Below are positions 1 to 6,635 of a stretch of 10,616 bases of DNA, piece after piece. The notes under the pieces were generated by a model that did not search any database, was not told the DNA's origin, and was given only the letters and a program-made list of their open reading frames with translations. Made by a program: the position numbers and the translations under genes. How positions within the stretch are numbered: position 1 is the first letter of the stretch; each line of letters starts with the position of its first letter. Source of the DNA: an uncultured Clostridia bacterium. Its GTDB lineage: Bacteria > Bacillota > Clostridia > Christensenellales > Borkfalkiaceae. The stretch is taken from contig CANPZH010000046.1 of the NCBI GenBank assembly GCA_947589335.1, positions 1 to 10,616 of the forward strand, in the 5' to 3' direction.

Positions 1-1
1 G

Positions 2-1198
2 CTGAAGGGGGACGAGATCCCCATCGCCGCGCAGATCGTCTCCCTTGCCGACGTGTACGACGCGCTGACGAGCGAGCGGGTGTACAAACCGCCCTTCCCG
101 CCCGATACCGCCAAGGAGATGATCCTGACGGGCCAGTGCGGGACGTTCAACCCCCTGCTGCTCGAATGTTTCTCGGATGAGTTCGACAACATCCGCGAGA
201 CGCTCGCGCAGAACGCCGCGGGCATGACGACCCGCCGCGAGATCCGCGGCTATGCCGACGCCGCGCTCCATTCGAGGGGCCCGAGCGCTTCGGAACGCAC
301 ATTGCGGCTGCTCGACTACGAGCGCATGAAATACAACTTCTTCGCCGAACTCACCGAAGAGATCCAATTCGAATACAACGTTTCCGAAAAGATTCTCAAA
401 CTATCCCCGAGGGGAGCCGAGAAGTTCGGCGTTGCACAGGAGACGGTCGACCCGGCGAATGAACCGAAGTTCAAAGAACAGCTCGGAGAGAACTGGTTCC
501 GCGCCCTCTCCGGATATCTGGCGAAGATCTCGCCCGAGGCGCCCGATTTCCGCAAAGAATGCGAACTCCGCATCGGCGGCTCGCTCCGCTGGTACGACGT
601 GATCATGCGCGCCACATGGACGGACGATCGGGTGCCCGTGATCGAGAGCGTCATCGGCAAACTGGTCGATGTGCACGATACCCACATTGCCCTCAGCGAA
701 CTGCGCGAGAAGTCCATCCGCGATCCGCTGACGGGCCTCATGAACCGCGAGGGCGCGGGGGAAGAGCTCGCGGGAAAATTTGCGAACTTCCCCGCCCACA
801 AGTATGCGGTCGCCGTGTTCGACGTCGACTCCTTCAAGAGCGCGAACGACGAATACGGGCATCTCTTCGGCGATAAAGTGCTGCAGGAAGTCTCCGAACG
901 GCTCATGCACAGCACACGGGTCCACGATCTGTGCGCGCGCATCGGCGGCGACGAATTCCTCATCGTGTTCGAGTACGACGCCGAGATCGGTCCCATCATC
1001 GCCCGCGTCTTCAAGGCGCTGTGCGGGAAGGTCGGCGAATTCGACCTCACCGTGAGCATGGGGATCGTCGAGATGACCGAGAAAGGGCAGCAATTTGCGG
1101 AGCTTTTCCGCAAGGCGGATGTCGCGCTGTATGCCTCCAAGAACGCAGGGAAGGCGACATACCGATTCTACGATCCTTCTATGGAGAACGAACAATGA
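2..1198 (+). CDS. HD-GYP/PAS/GGDEF signalling protein, 5' partial
   Basis: The reading frame is open from the first bases, so the gene begins upstream of the window; 398 codons are visible. The first ~75 residues are the end of an HD-GYP-type phosphohydrolase domain: a GDEIP segment, then DVYDALTSERVYK, which in this family follows directly after the GYP motif. The HD catalytic residues themselves lie outside the window. Visible residues ~108-226 look like a PAS domain with a PAC-like end (RWYDVIMRATW, then IGKLVDVHD). Residues ~240-395 are a GGDEF diguanylate cyclase domain beginning RDPLTGLMNR. The active-site GGDEF (bases 944-958) is intact, and an RVHD inhibitory I-site (917-928) sits exactly five residues before it. 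The protein therefore probably makes c-di-GMP with product inhibition, and may also degrade it through the HD-GYP part. It overlaps the next gene by ATGA, which implies translational coupling. Cyclase activity is inferred from motifs; the input signal is unknown. Confidence 0.93.
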   Translation: MKGDEIPIAAQIVSLADVYDALTSERVYKPPFPPDTAKEMILTGQCGTFNPLLLECFSDEFDNIRETLAQNAAGMTTRREIRGYADAALHSRGPSASERTLRLLDYERMKYNFFAELTEEIQFEYNVSEKILKLSPRGAEKFGVAQETVDPANEPKFKEQLGENWFRALSGYLAKISPEAPDFRKECELRIGGSLRWYDVIMRATWTDDRVPVIESVIGKLVDVHDTHIALSELREKSIRDPLTGLMNREGAGEELAGKFANFPAHKYAVAVFDVDSFKSANDEYGHLFGDKVLQEVSERLMHSTRVHDLCARIGGDEFLIVFEYDAEIGPIIARVFKALCGKVGEFDLTVSMGIVEMTEKGQQFAELFRKADVALYASKNAGKATYRFYDPSMENEQ

Positions 1199-1563
1199 CC
1201 ATCCGTGAATGTTATGAAATGATCGGCGGCGACTACGACGGCGTGATCGGAAGATTGCGGAGCGACAGGCTGGTGCAGAAATTCGTCCTGAAATTTCCCG
1301 CCGACGGCAGCTATGAGCTGCTCCTCCGCTCCATCGGGGAGGGGAACGCGCAGGAGGCGTTCCGCGCCGCCCACACGATCAAGGGCATGTGCCAGAATCT
1401 CGGCTTTACGGCGCTGGAGCGTTCCTCGGCGGCGCTCACCGAAAAGCTGCGGGGAGGGGGGCTCGAGGGCTACGAAGCCTACCTGCCCGCCGTGAAAGTG
1501 GATTATACCCGCACGGTGGAGGCGATCGCGATGTATGCGGCGGCTCCGGAGGAGTCCCGTTAA
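1195..1563 (+). CDS. Stand-alone Hpt (histidine phosphotransfer) domain protein
   Basis: This gene encodes 122 residues and starts at the ATG that overlaps the upstream stop codon (ATGA, 1195-1198). The motif AHTIKGMCQNLGF around residues 59-71 is the classic Hpt signature. His60 (codon 1372-1374) is the predicted phospho-accepting histidine, followed by the conserved KG. The rest is predicted to be helical, which fits the four-helix Hpt fold and its usual ~110-120 residue size. No kinase or receiver domain is attached, so it should act as a phosphorelay shuttle between a separate hybrid kinase and a receiver. Both partners are unseen; one could lie in the unseen N-terminal part of the coupled HD-GYP/GGDEF protein. 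The overlap suggests the two proteins are made together and that a phosphorelay feeds c-di-GMP control. The Hpt assignment is firm; the partners are inference. Confidence 0.9.
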   Translation: MTIRECYEMIGGDYDGVIGRLRSDRLVQKFVLKFPADGSYELLLRSIGEGNAQEAFRAAHTIKGMCQNLGFTALERSSAALTEKLRGGGLEGYEAYLPAVKVDYTRTVEAIAMYAAAPEESR

Positions 1564-1591
1564 AGACCGTAAAAGGCAGAGAGACGGATCA

Positions 1592-1646
1592 AGGGCAACG
1601 CCCTACGGGGCAGGCTTTGCACAGCGCAAAGGACGCGGTTTTCCGC
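1592..1646 (+). promoter_or_regulatory. Three tandem hairpins in the pilB leader
   Basis: The 96-bp gap before pilB holds three perfect short hairpins in a row: AGGGC-AAC-GCCCT (1592-1604), CTTTGC-ACAGC-GCAAAG (1615-1631) and GCGG-TTTT-CCGC (1635-1646). The last one ends directly at the pilB ribosome binding site (AGAGGGG, 1647-1653). An alternative stem, GCCC-TACG-GGGC (1600-1611), closes a UNCG-type tetraloop with a C-G pair and excludes the first hairpin. There is no T-run, so this does not look like a terminator. It could tune pilB translation, process the transcript, or be a degenerate intergenic repeat. It does not match the c-di-GMP riboswitch consensus I know. The structure is seen by eye; its function is inference. 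Confidence 0.45.
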
Positions 1647-1659
1647 AGAGGGGAAATAT

Positions 1660-3363
1660 ATGGAATATTTTCGGTTAGGCGATATTCTCATCAACAACGG
1701 TGCGATCACGCAGGAACAGCTCGACAAGGCGCTCGCCCTGCAGAAGACGAGGCATGAACGTCTCGGCACCATTCTCATCGACGAGGGGATCATCAACGAA
1801 CAGCGTCTCATCGAGACGCTCGAAGTCCAGCTCGGGATCGATTTTATCGACCTGTCCAAAGTCCGGATTCCCATCGAGCTCGCGTCGCTTGTGCCGCGGA
1901 GCATCGCGCGCCGTCACGGCGTCGTGCCCGTACGGCTCGACAGAGACGAACTCACGCTGGCGATGAGCGACCCGCTCAACTTCGTCGCGCTCGAGGAAGT
2001 CCGCACCGCGACGCGCAAGCGCATTCTGCCCAAGATCGCGACGACGGTCGCCGTCAACAAGGCGATCGCCACTCTCTACGGCAACGAGGGCGTTGCCCGC
2101 GCCATCGAGGAGATGCGCGGCGACACGGGCCCCCGCGAGACCTCCGCGCAGACCCGTCCCCAGACGGAGACGGTCTCCGAGGAAGCCGACCAGCAGTCCG
2201 CGCCCACCGTCCGCCTCGTCAACTCCATTCTGGAGCGTGCGGCAGTCGAGCGCGCGAGCGACGTGCACATCGAGCCCCGGTTCGACGAAGTCGTCGTCCG
2301 CATGAGGATCGACGGCAAACTCCGCACCGTGCTCACCGTGCCCGATGAACTCAAGCGCACGGTCATCTCCCGTATCAAGATCATGGGCGGGATGGACATC
2401 ACCGAATCGCGTGTCCCGCAGGACGGCCGCGCCAACGTCCTTGTGAAAGGACACAATATCGATCTTCGTATCTCCACGCTCCCCGCGATGTACGGCGAGA
2501 AAGTCGTCATCCGTCTGCTCGACAAGTCGACGCAGCTGCTCGACGCGGCGGCGATCGGTCTCGAGGGGGAGAACCTTGCAAAATACAACCGGCTCCTCAA
2601 AGCCGCGCACGGGATGATCCTCATCGTCGGTCCCACGGGCTCGGGCAAGTCGTCTACGATGTACACGATGATCCGCTCGCTCAACACCGACGAAGTCAAC
2701 CTCGTCACCTTGGAAGACCCGATCGAGTACGACATCGACGGCGTCAACCAGGTCCAGATCAACGAAAAGACGGGCATGACCTTTGCGGGAGGGCTGCGCG
2801 CCATCCTCCGTCAGGACCCCGACATCATCGCGATCGGCGAGATCCGCGACAGCGAAACGGCGGAGATCGCGATCCGTTCGGCGATCACGGGCCACCTCGT
2901 GCTCTCGACCGTCCACACGGGCGACGCACTCTCCGCGATCGACCGTCTCGTCGACATCAACGTCGCGCCCTATCTCATTGCGGACGCGTTGAACGGCGTC
3001 ATTTCCCAGCGTCTCGTGCGGTGCATCTGTCCCCATTGCAAGGAGGAGTATGTTCCCTCTCCCGAGACGCTCTCCGCCCTCGGCTGCGACCCTGCGGACA
3101 GCAAGATCCGTTTCTACCGCGGCAAGGGCTGCCCGCACTGCTACCATACGGGCTATGCGGGACGGACGGGCGTGTTCGAGATCCTTATTCTCGACAAGGA
3201 ATTCAAGCGCGCCGTCGCAGAGGGCCGTCATGCGACGGAGCTTGGCGAATACGTGAAACAGGGCAAATTCACGCCCCTCGTCGACGATTGCCGCCGCCTC
3301 GTGCTCGCGGGCATCACCTCGGCGGATGAGGCGCTCGGCGTCCTCAACGCGACGGTCAAATAA
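1660..3363 (+). CDS. pilB: Type IV pilus extension ATPase PilB with c-di-GMP-binding MshEN domain
   Basis: This 567-residue protein is the GspE/PilB-family hexameric ATPase that powers pilus assembly at the inner face of the membrane. Residues 1-~140 form an MshEN (T2SSE_N) domain with two 24-residue motifs, R5-Q28 and R34-Q57, separated by the five-residue spacer typical of c-di-GMP-binding MshEN domains. The second motif matches the consensus fully; the first departs only at Ala15. A charged linker (~145-180) leads to the ATPase core: Walker A GPTGSGKS (324-331), Asp box LEDPIEY (351-357), Walker B IIAIGEIRD (389-397) and His box GHLVLSTVHT (411-420). Four cysteines, C457/C460 and C491/C494, form the zinc site that is typical of PilB/GspE and absent from PilT. 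The ATG is preceded by AGAGGGG six bases upstream. pilT follows 29 bp downstream. The upstream cyclase suggests local c-di-GMP control of pilus extension. Confidence 0.96.
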   Translation: MEYFRLGDILINNGAITQEQLDKALALQKTRHERLGTILIDEGIINEQRLIETLEVQLGIDFIDLSKVRIPIELASLVPRSIARRHGVVPVRLDRDELTLAMSDPLNFVALEEVRTATRKRILPKIATTVAVNKAIATLYGNEGVARAIEEMRGDTGPRETSAQTRPQTETVSEEADQQSAPTVRLVNSILERAAVERASDVHIEPRFDEVVVRMRIDGKLRTVLTVPDELKRTVISRIKIMGGMDITESRVPQDGRANVLVKGHNIDLRISTLPAMYGEKVVIRLLDKSTQLLDAAAIGLEGENLAKYNRLLKAAHGMILIVGPTGSGKSSTMYTMIRSLNTDEVNLVTLEDPIEYDIDGVNQVQINEKTGMTFAGGLRAILRQDPDIIAIGEIRDSETAEIAIRSAITGHLVLSTVHTGDALSAIDRLVDINVAPYLIADALNGVISQRLVRCICPHCKEEYVPSPETLSALGCDPADSKIRFYRGKGCPHCYHTGYAGRTGVFEILILDKEFKRAVAEGRHATELGEYVKQGKFTPLVDDCRRLVLAGITSADEALGVLNATVK

Positions 3364-3392
3364 GCGACATACAAATAAGGAGAGCACCGATT

Positions 3393-4442
3393 ATGCCAAT
3401 GGAACTCAACAGTCTCATCACGAAGGCGAAGGAGATGCGCGCGTCCGATATCCATCTCATCCGCAACATTCCTCCCCGCATCCGCGTGGACGGCGAATTG
3501 CAGGACTTCGGCGCACCTCTCACGGCCTCGGACTGCGAGTACTATGCCCGTCTGATGGCGGGAGCGGAATATGCGAAGATCGAAAAGACGGGCGAGCTCG
3601 ACCTTGCGATCACCTTCGCGGGGAATATCCGCTGCCGTATCAATCTCTTCCGCCAGCAGGGCTCTGTCTCTTCGGCGATCCGTATCCTCTCCGACAAGAT
3701 CCCCAATCTCGACGATTTGGGGCTTCCCCCGATGGTGCAGACCCTTCCCGCGCTCAACCGCGGCATCGTGCTCGTCACGGGCGAGACGGGCTCGGGCAAG
3801 TCGACGACGCTCGCCGCCATGCTCGACCGTATCAATCACACCCAGAATGCGCACATTATCACGTTGGAAGACCCGATCGAGTACATCTACGAACCCGATA
3901 AATGCGCGATCAACCAGCGCGAGATCGGCGCAGACACCGAGAGCTATGCCTCCGGCCTCCGCGCGATCCTGCGTGAAGATCCCGACGTGATCCTCATCGG
4001 CGAAATGCGCGACCTTCCCACGATCGAGACGGCGCTCACCGCCGCGGAGACGGGTCACCTCGTCTTTGCGACCCTGCACACCAATTCCGCACCCGACTCG
4101 ATCGACCGTATCGTCTCGGTCTTCCCCGAGATGAGGCAGAAGCAGATCAGAATGCAGCTGTCGACGACGCTGATGGCGGTCCTCTCGCAGCAGCTCCTCC
4201 CGAAGAAGACGGGGGGAAGAGTGGCGGCATGCGAGCTCATGATGGTCACTTCGGCGATCCGCAACCTCATCCGCGAGGGCAAGACGCCGCAGATCGCGAG
4301 CTCGATGGCGACGTCGGCGGCGGAGGGTTCCGTCACGATGGACAACTCGCTCATTCAGCTCGTCCGTCAGAGGACGATCTCGGGCGAAGTGGCAAAGGCG
4401 GCGGCGCACGATCCCGAATTTGTCAAGAAGAATATCTTTTAA
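3393..4442 (+). CDS. pilT: Type IV pilus retraction ATPase PilT
   Basis: This 349-residue protein has the normal length for PilT, the hexameric ATPase that depolymerises the pilus and drives twitching motility. It has a PAS-like N-terminal part (ASDIHL at 17-22, RVDGEL at 31-36), Walker A GETGSGKS (130-137), Asp box TLEDPIEY (157-164), Walker B DVILIGEMRD (198-207), His box GHLVFATLHT (221-230) and the PilT-specific AIRNLIRE motif (288-295) needed for retraction. It lacks the tetracysteine zinc site and the MshEN domain of PilB, which separates it clearly from an extension ATPase. The start at 3393 has AAGGAG ten bases upstream; a second in-frame ATG at 3399 is possible. It lies between pilB and pilC, so extension and retraction motors are probably co-transcribed. 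Firm call. Confidence 0.96.
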   Translation: MPMELNSLITKAKEMRASDIHLIRNIPPRIRVDGELQDFGAPLTASDCEYYARLMAGAEYAKIEKTGELDLAITFAGNIRCRINLFRQQGSVSSAIRILSDKIPNLDDLGLPPMVQTLPALNRGIVLVTGETGSGKSTTLAAMLDRINHTQNAHIITLEDPIEYIYEPDKCAINQREIGADTESYASGLRAILREDPDVILIGEMRDLPTIETALTAAETGHLVFATLHTNSAPDSIDRIVSVFPEMRQKQIRMQLSTTLMAVLSQQLLPKKTGGRVAACELMMVTSAIRNLIREGKTPQIASSMATSAAEGSVTMDNSLIQLVRQRTISGEVAKAAAHDPEFVKKNIF

Positions 4443-4446
4443 GCAC

Positions 4447-4493
4447 CCCGCCGCGGCGGGACATGCGGAATAGACCGGCCGGCAAAGGGCCGG
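4447..4493 (+). promoter_or_regulatory. Two GC-rich hairpins between pilT and pilC
   Basis: The 64-bp gap contains a perfect 14-bp palindrome, CCCGCCGCGGCGGG (4447-4460), and then a six-base-pair stem CCGGCC/GGCCGG (4475-4480 with 4488-4493) around a seven-base loop. The second stem ends three bases before the AAGGAGGG ribosome binding site of pilC (4496-4503). There is no T-run, so neither is a good intrinsic terminator. They may set transcript stability or the PilC level relative to the motors. Function is inference. Confidence 0.4.
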
Positions 4494-4506
4494 AAAAGGA
4501 GGGCGT

Positions 4507-5724
4507 ATGCAGACATTCAAGTACCGTGCGATCGCGCAGAACGGCACACCCGTCAACGGCGTAATCGAGGCCTACGACGAATTCGAAGCGGTCAACGAGA
4601 TCCGCAAAACGTACAGCGTCGTCGAATACATCAAACCCGTCCGCAAAGAGCGGCGGATCAATATCGACGTCAACGAGCCGCTCTGGGTCAGCAACAAGAC
4701 GCTTGCGCTCACCGCAAACCAATTTTTCATCATGCTCAAAGCGGGGCTTTCGATGACGCGTACGATCGAGCTCATCGCCGACCAGTGCACCGATAAGCTC
4801 ATGCGGAGGTACCTCCGTGCGAGCGCGGCGGACGTGGCGGCGGGCTATTCGCTCGCGGCAAGCCTCGAAAAGAACGGGAAAAAGATCCCCGCGGTCTTCA
4901 TCGAAACGATCCGCGCGGGCGAGGAATCGGGTACCCTCGAGCAGTCCTTTCAGAGCCTCGAAGAGTACTACACCCGCGCCCACAAGACGAGAAAGAAAGT
5001 CAAGTCCGCGCTCACCTATCCCATCATCGTCCTGTTGCTCGCGGTCGTCGTGATCGGCGTGGTGATGGTCGTCCTCGTTCCCCGCATGACGGAGACGCTG
5101 CAGTCCTTCGGGACAGAACTTCCCCTCATCACGCGCATTCTCATCGCCATTTCCGACTTTTTCAAGAACTGGTGGTGGCTGCTCCTCATCATCATCGCGG
5201 TGATCGCGCTCGGGATCTACTTTTTCGGCAAGACGGAGCGGGGCAAAATGGCGTATTCCAAACTGCGCATGAAGATGCCCGTTCTCGGAAAGATCAGCCG
5301 TTTCAACGCGGCGGCGCAGGTCGCGAACACGTTGGCAACGCTGCTTGCGGCAGGTTTGCCCGTCACGCGCGCGCTCGATATTGTCAGCCGCGTCGTCGAT
5401 ATGCGCTGCGTGGGCAAGGAGCTCAACGAAGCGATCGTCAAACTCGAAGGGGGCATGTCCCTCGGCGAGGCGCTCAAAGATTCGAAGTGGCTCCCCGAAA
5501 TGCTGATCGAGATGATCACGGTGGGCGAATCCTCGGGTATGTTGGAGGAGACGCTCCGCACGATCGGCATGTACTATAACGACGAAGCGACGTCCGCGTC
5601 CGACGCGGCGCTCGGGCTTATGGAGCCCATCATCACGATCGTACTCGGCGTCGTGGTCGGGTTCATCGTCATCGCGATCTATATCCCGATGTTCTCGATG
5701 TCCTCCGGCGCCGGCGGATTATAA
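4507..5724 (+). CDS. pilC: Type IV pilus inner-membrane platform protein PilC
   Basis: This 405-residue protein belongs to the GspF/PilC family and forms the membrane platform on which PilB and PilT act. It carries two T2SSF repeats, roughly residues 70-193 and 271-395. Each contains the matching signature, RAGEESGTLEQSF in the first and TVGESSGMLEETL in the second. Three hydrophobic stretches (about 171-195, 221-241 and 373-396) give the expected membrane segments, the second opening with a tryptophan run after Asn221. The N-terminal ~60 residues are the usual cytoplasmic lead-in (FKYRAIAQNG). The ATG at 4507 has AAGGAGGG three bases upstream, a short but strong site. The length is normal for the family. 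It is the last gene before the repeat island, which probably interrupts what was one operon with the pilin and pilD-pilO. Confidence 0.95.
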   Translation: MQTFKYRAIAQNGTPVNGVIEAYDEFEAVNEIRKTYSVVEYIKPVRKERRINIDVNEPLWVSNKTLALTANQFFIMLKAGLSMTRTIELIADQCTDKLMRRYLRASAADVAAGYSLAASLEKNGKKIPAVFIETIRAGEESGTLEQSFQSLEEYYTRAHKTRKKVKSALTYPIIVLLLAVVVIGVVMVVLVPRMTETLQSFGTELPLITRILIAISDFFKNWWWLLLIIIAVIALGIYFFGKTERGKMAYSKLRMKMPVLGKISRFNAAAQVANTLATLLAAGLPVTRALDIVSRVVDMRCVGKELNEAIVKLEGGMSLGEALKDSKWLPEMLIEMITVGESSGMLEETLRTIGMYYNDEATSASDAALGLMEPIITIVLGVVVGFIVIAIYIPMFSMSSGAGGL

Positions 5725-5738
5725 GCCGCACTCCCACA

Positions 5739-6036
5739 CGTCACCCGAAGTACGCCCACGCGTCACCCGAGCGCTCCCTACGTCACCCGAGCGAAGTCGA
5801 AGGGGACGTAGGAACGACATAAGGTCCATGTTTCGACAAGCTCAACATGACGTAATTAGGATATTCCTACGTCACCCTAAGTACGCCCACACGTCACCCT
5901 AAACGAAGTCGAAGGGGACGTAGGAACGACATAAGGTCCATGTTTCGACAAGCTCAACATGACGTAATTAGGATATTCCTACGTCACCCTAAGTACGCCC
6001 ACACGTCACCCTGAGCGAAGTCGAAGGGGACGTAGG
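5739..6036 (+). repeat. Tandem 112-bp repeat array with partial copies
   Basis: After pilC the sequence becomes repetitive. The segment 5792-5903 is repeated at 5904-6015 with only two differences, both in the last three bases, and a third copy starts at 6016 and stops at 6036. The period is exactly 112 bp. Each unit contains a hairpin with arms CATGTT/AACATG around TCGACAAGCTC, one or two CGTCACCC motifs, and GAAGTCGAAGGGGACG, which can fold back on CGTCACCCT. An older, diverged half unit precedes the array (5739-5791). The sequence resembles widespread REP-like intergenic repeats of uncultured bacteria. No coding frame is credible here. Confidence 0.92.
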
Positions 6037-6070
6037 CAGCAATACAGTCTTGCGAAAGAGAGAAAATGCC

Positions 6071-6346
6071 ATGTGTGTATATATGTTGACCAGCGAGTCG
6101 AACGGTATTCTTTACATTGGTGTTACGAATGATCTTGAGCGCAGGATGTATGAGCATAGGAGCGGGCTATACGAAGGCTATACGAAGCGGCATGGCTTAA
6201 AAAAGCTCGTATATTACGAAGAATACAGTAGCACGGAAGACGCGATTCAGCGGGAGAAGCAATTAAAGGGTTGGCGGCGAGCCAAGAAGAATGCTTTAAT
6301 TGAGAAATTGAACCCCGCCTGGGAAGAGCTCATGCCGTATCAATAA
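6071..6346 (+). CDS. Small GIY-YIG nuclease family protein
   Basis: This encodes 91 residues of the small single-domain GIY-YIG (URI) family. The N-terminal strand is VYMLTSESNG, with the GIY motif reduced to CVY, followed by LYIGVTNDLERR. YIG is at residues 15-17, with the basic ERR just after it. A conserved acidic helix EDAIQREKQLKGW follows. The start ATG at 6071 gives the usual short lead-in and has AAGAGAG eight bases upstream; a TTG at 6050 would add seven atypical residues. The gene is unrelated to pili and appears more AT-rich than its neighbours. It sits exactly between repeat units: the unit is interrupted 34 bases before the ATG, and the next unit begins one base before the TAA stop codon. 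This suggests it came with the repeats or acts on them. Whether it cuts repeat DNA, or has a housekeeping repair role like YhbQ relatives, cannot be told here. Confidence 0.85.
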   Translation: MCVYMLTSESNGILYIGVTNDLERRMYEHRSGLYEGYTKRHGLKKLVYYEEYSSTEDAIQREKQLKGWRRAKKNALIEKLNPAWEELMPYQ

Positions 6347-6500
6347 GGTCCATGTTTCGACTACGCTACTTCGCACTGCGTGCTCGTGCCGCGCTTAGAG
6401 AATCAGAACCTCGCGCGGGACAACATGACGTGATTGGAACATTCCTACGTCACCCGAGCGCTCCCTACGTCACCCTGAGCGAAGTCGAAGGGGACGTGGG
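6343..6500 (+). repeat. Long-form repeat unit between GIY-YIG and pilin
   Basis: The unit begins with ATAAGGTCCATGTTTCGAC, the same left edge as the units after pilC, and ends with GAAGTCGAAGGGGACGTGGG. Its loop region is about 50 bp longer than in the 112-bp units, inserted between the CATGTTTCGAC and AACATGACGT arms. Its first 102 bases (6343-6444) match 7232-7333 with five differences. Two CGTCACCC motifs sit at 6448 and 6468. The GIY-YIG stop codon lies inside the repeat edge. Confidence 0.9.
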
Positions 6501-6635
6501 AACCAAAACGTAAATCCAACACAAAGAGAAGAACAAGGAGGTTCTGAAAAAAACCGACAACTTAGGTTTCAGCGTTGTATCATCCCTGCAACGGTGAAAT
6601 AAATAAAAAATCTTTCATGAAAGGAGAAAAAGACA
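6501..6635 (+). promoter_or_regulatory. Structured leader of the pilin gene
   Basis: No gene is seen here. The stretch holds an orphan perfect Shine-Dalgarno sequence AAGGAGG (6535-6541) with no usable start codon at normal distance. Two adjacent hairpins follow: CTGA-AAAA-AACC pairing with GGTTTCAG (6544-6572, with a four-A bulge) and CGTTG/CAACG (6573-6593). An A/T-rich single-stranded stretch then leads to the true pilin ribosome binding site AAAGGAG (6620-6626). It looks like a transcribed 5' untranslated region. No convincing promoter boxes or known riboswitch were recognised. Confidence 0.4.

Noticed and set aside
1564..1659. c-di-GMP riboswitch before pilB, expected from the c-di-GMP theme
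   Set aside because: The conserved GEMM core blocks and tetraloop-receptor arrangement are not present; only simple hairpins are seen. The same check of 6501-6635 and 7083-7230 also failed.
1675..3387. Long antisense open frame opposite pilB (570 codons)
   Set aside because: High GC with strong third-position bias produces long antisense frames. The plus-strand frame is an unmistakable PilB, and the antisense product is charged low-complexity protein with no domain.
3228..4556. Antisense frame opposite pilT
   Set aside because: It is a shadow of pilT with arginine- and aspartate-rich composition and no motif; the same applies to the antisense frame at 7937-9265 opposite pilD and pilM.
5739..6036. 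CRISPR array
   Set aside because: The period is 112 bp with identical whole units and no unique spacers of CRISPR size; the units are REP-like palindromes.
6544..6597. Leader peptide of 17 codons from a CTG after the orphan Shine-Dalgarno
   Set aside because: The CTG is only two bases from the AAGGAGG, CTG is a rare start, and the peptide shows no attenuation-type codon run.
6575..6605. Promoter TTGTAT with 17-bp spacing to an A/T-rich -10 before the pilin
   Set aside because: Both boxes match the sigma-A consensus at about half the positions only, in an A/T-rich stretch where this is expected by chance; the hairpins overlap the same bases.
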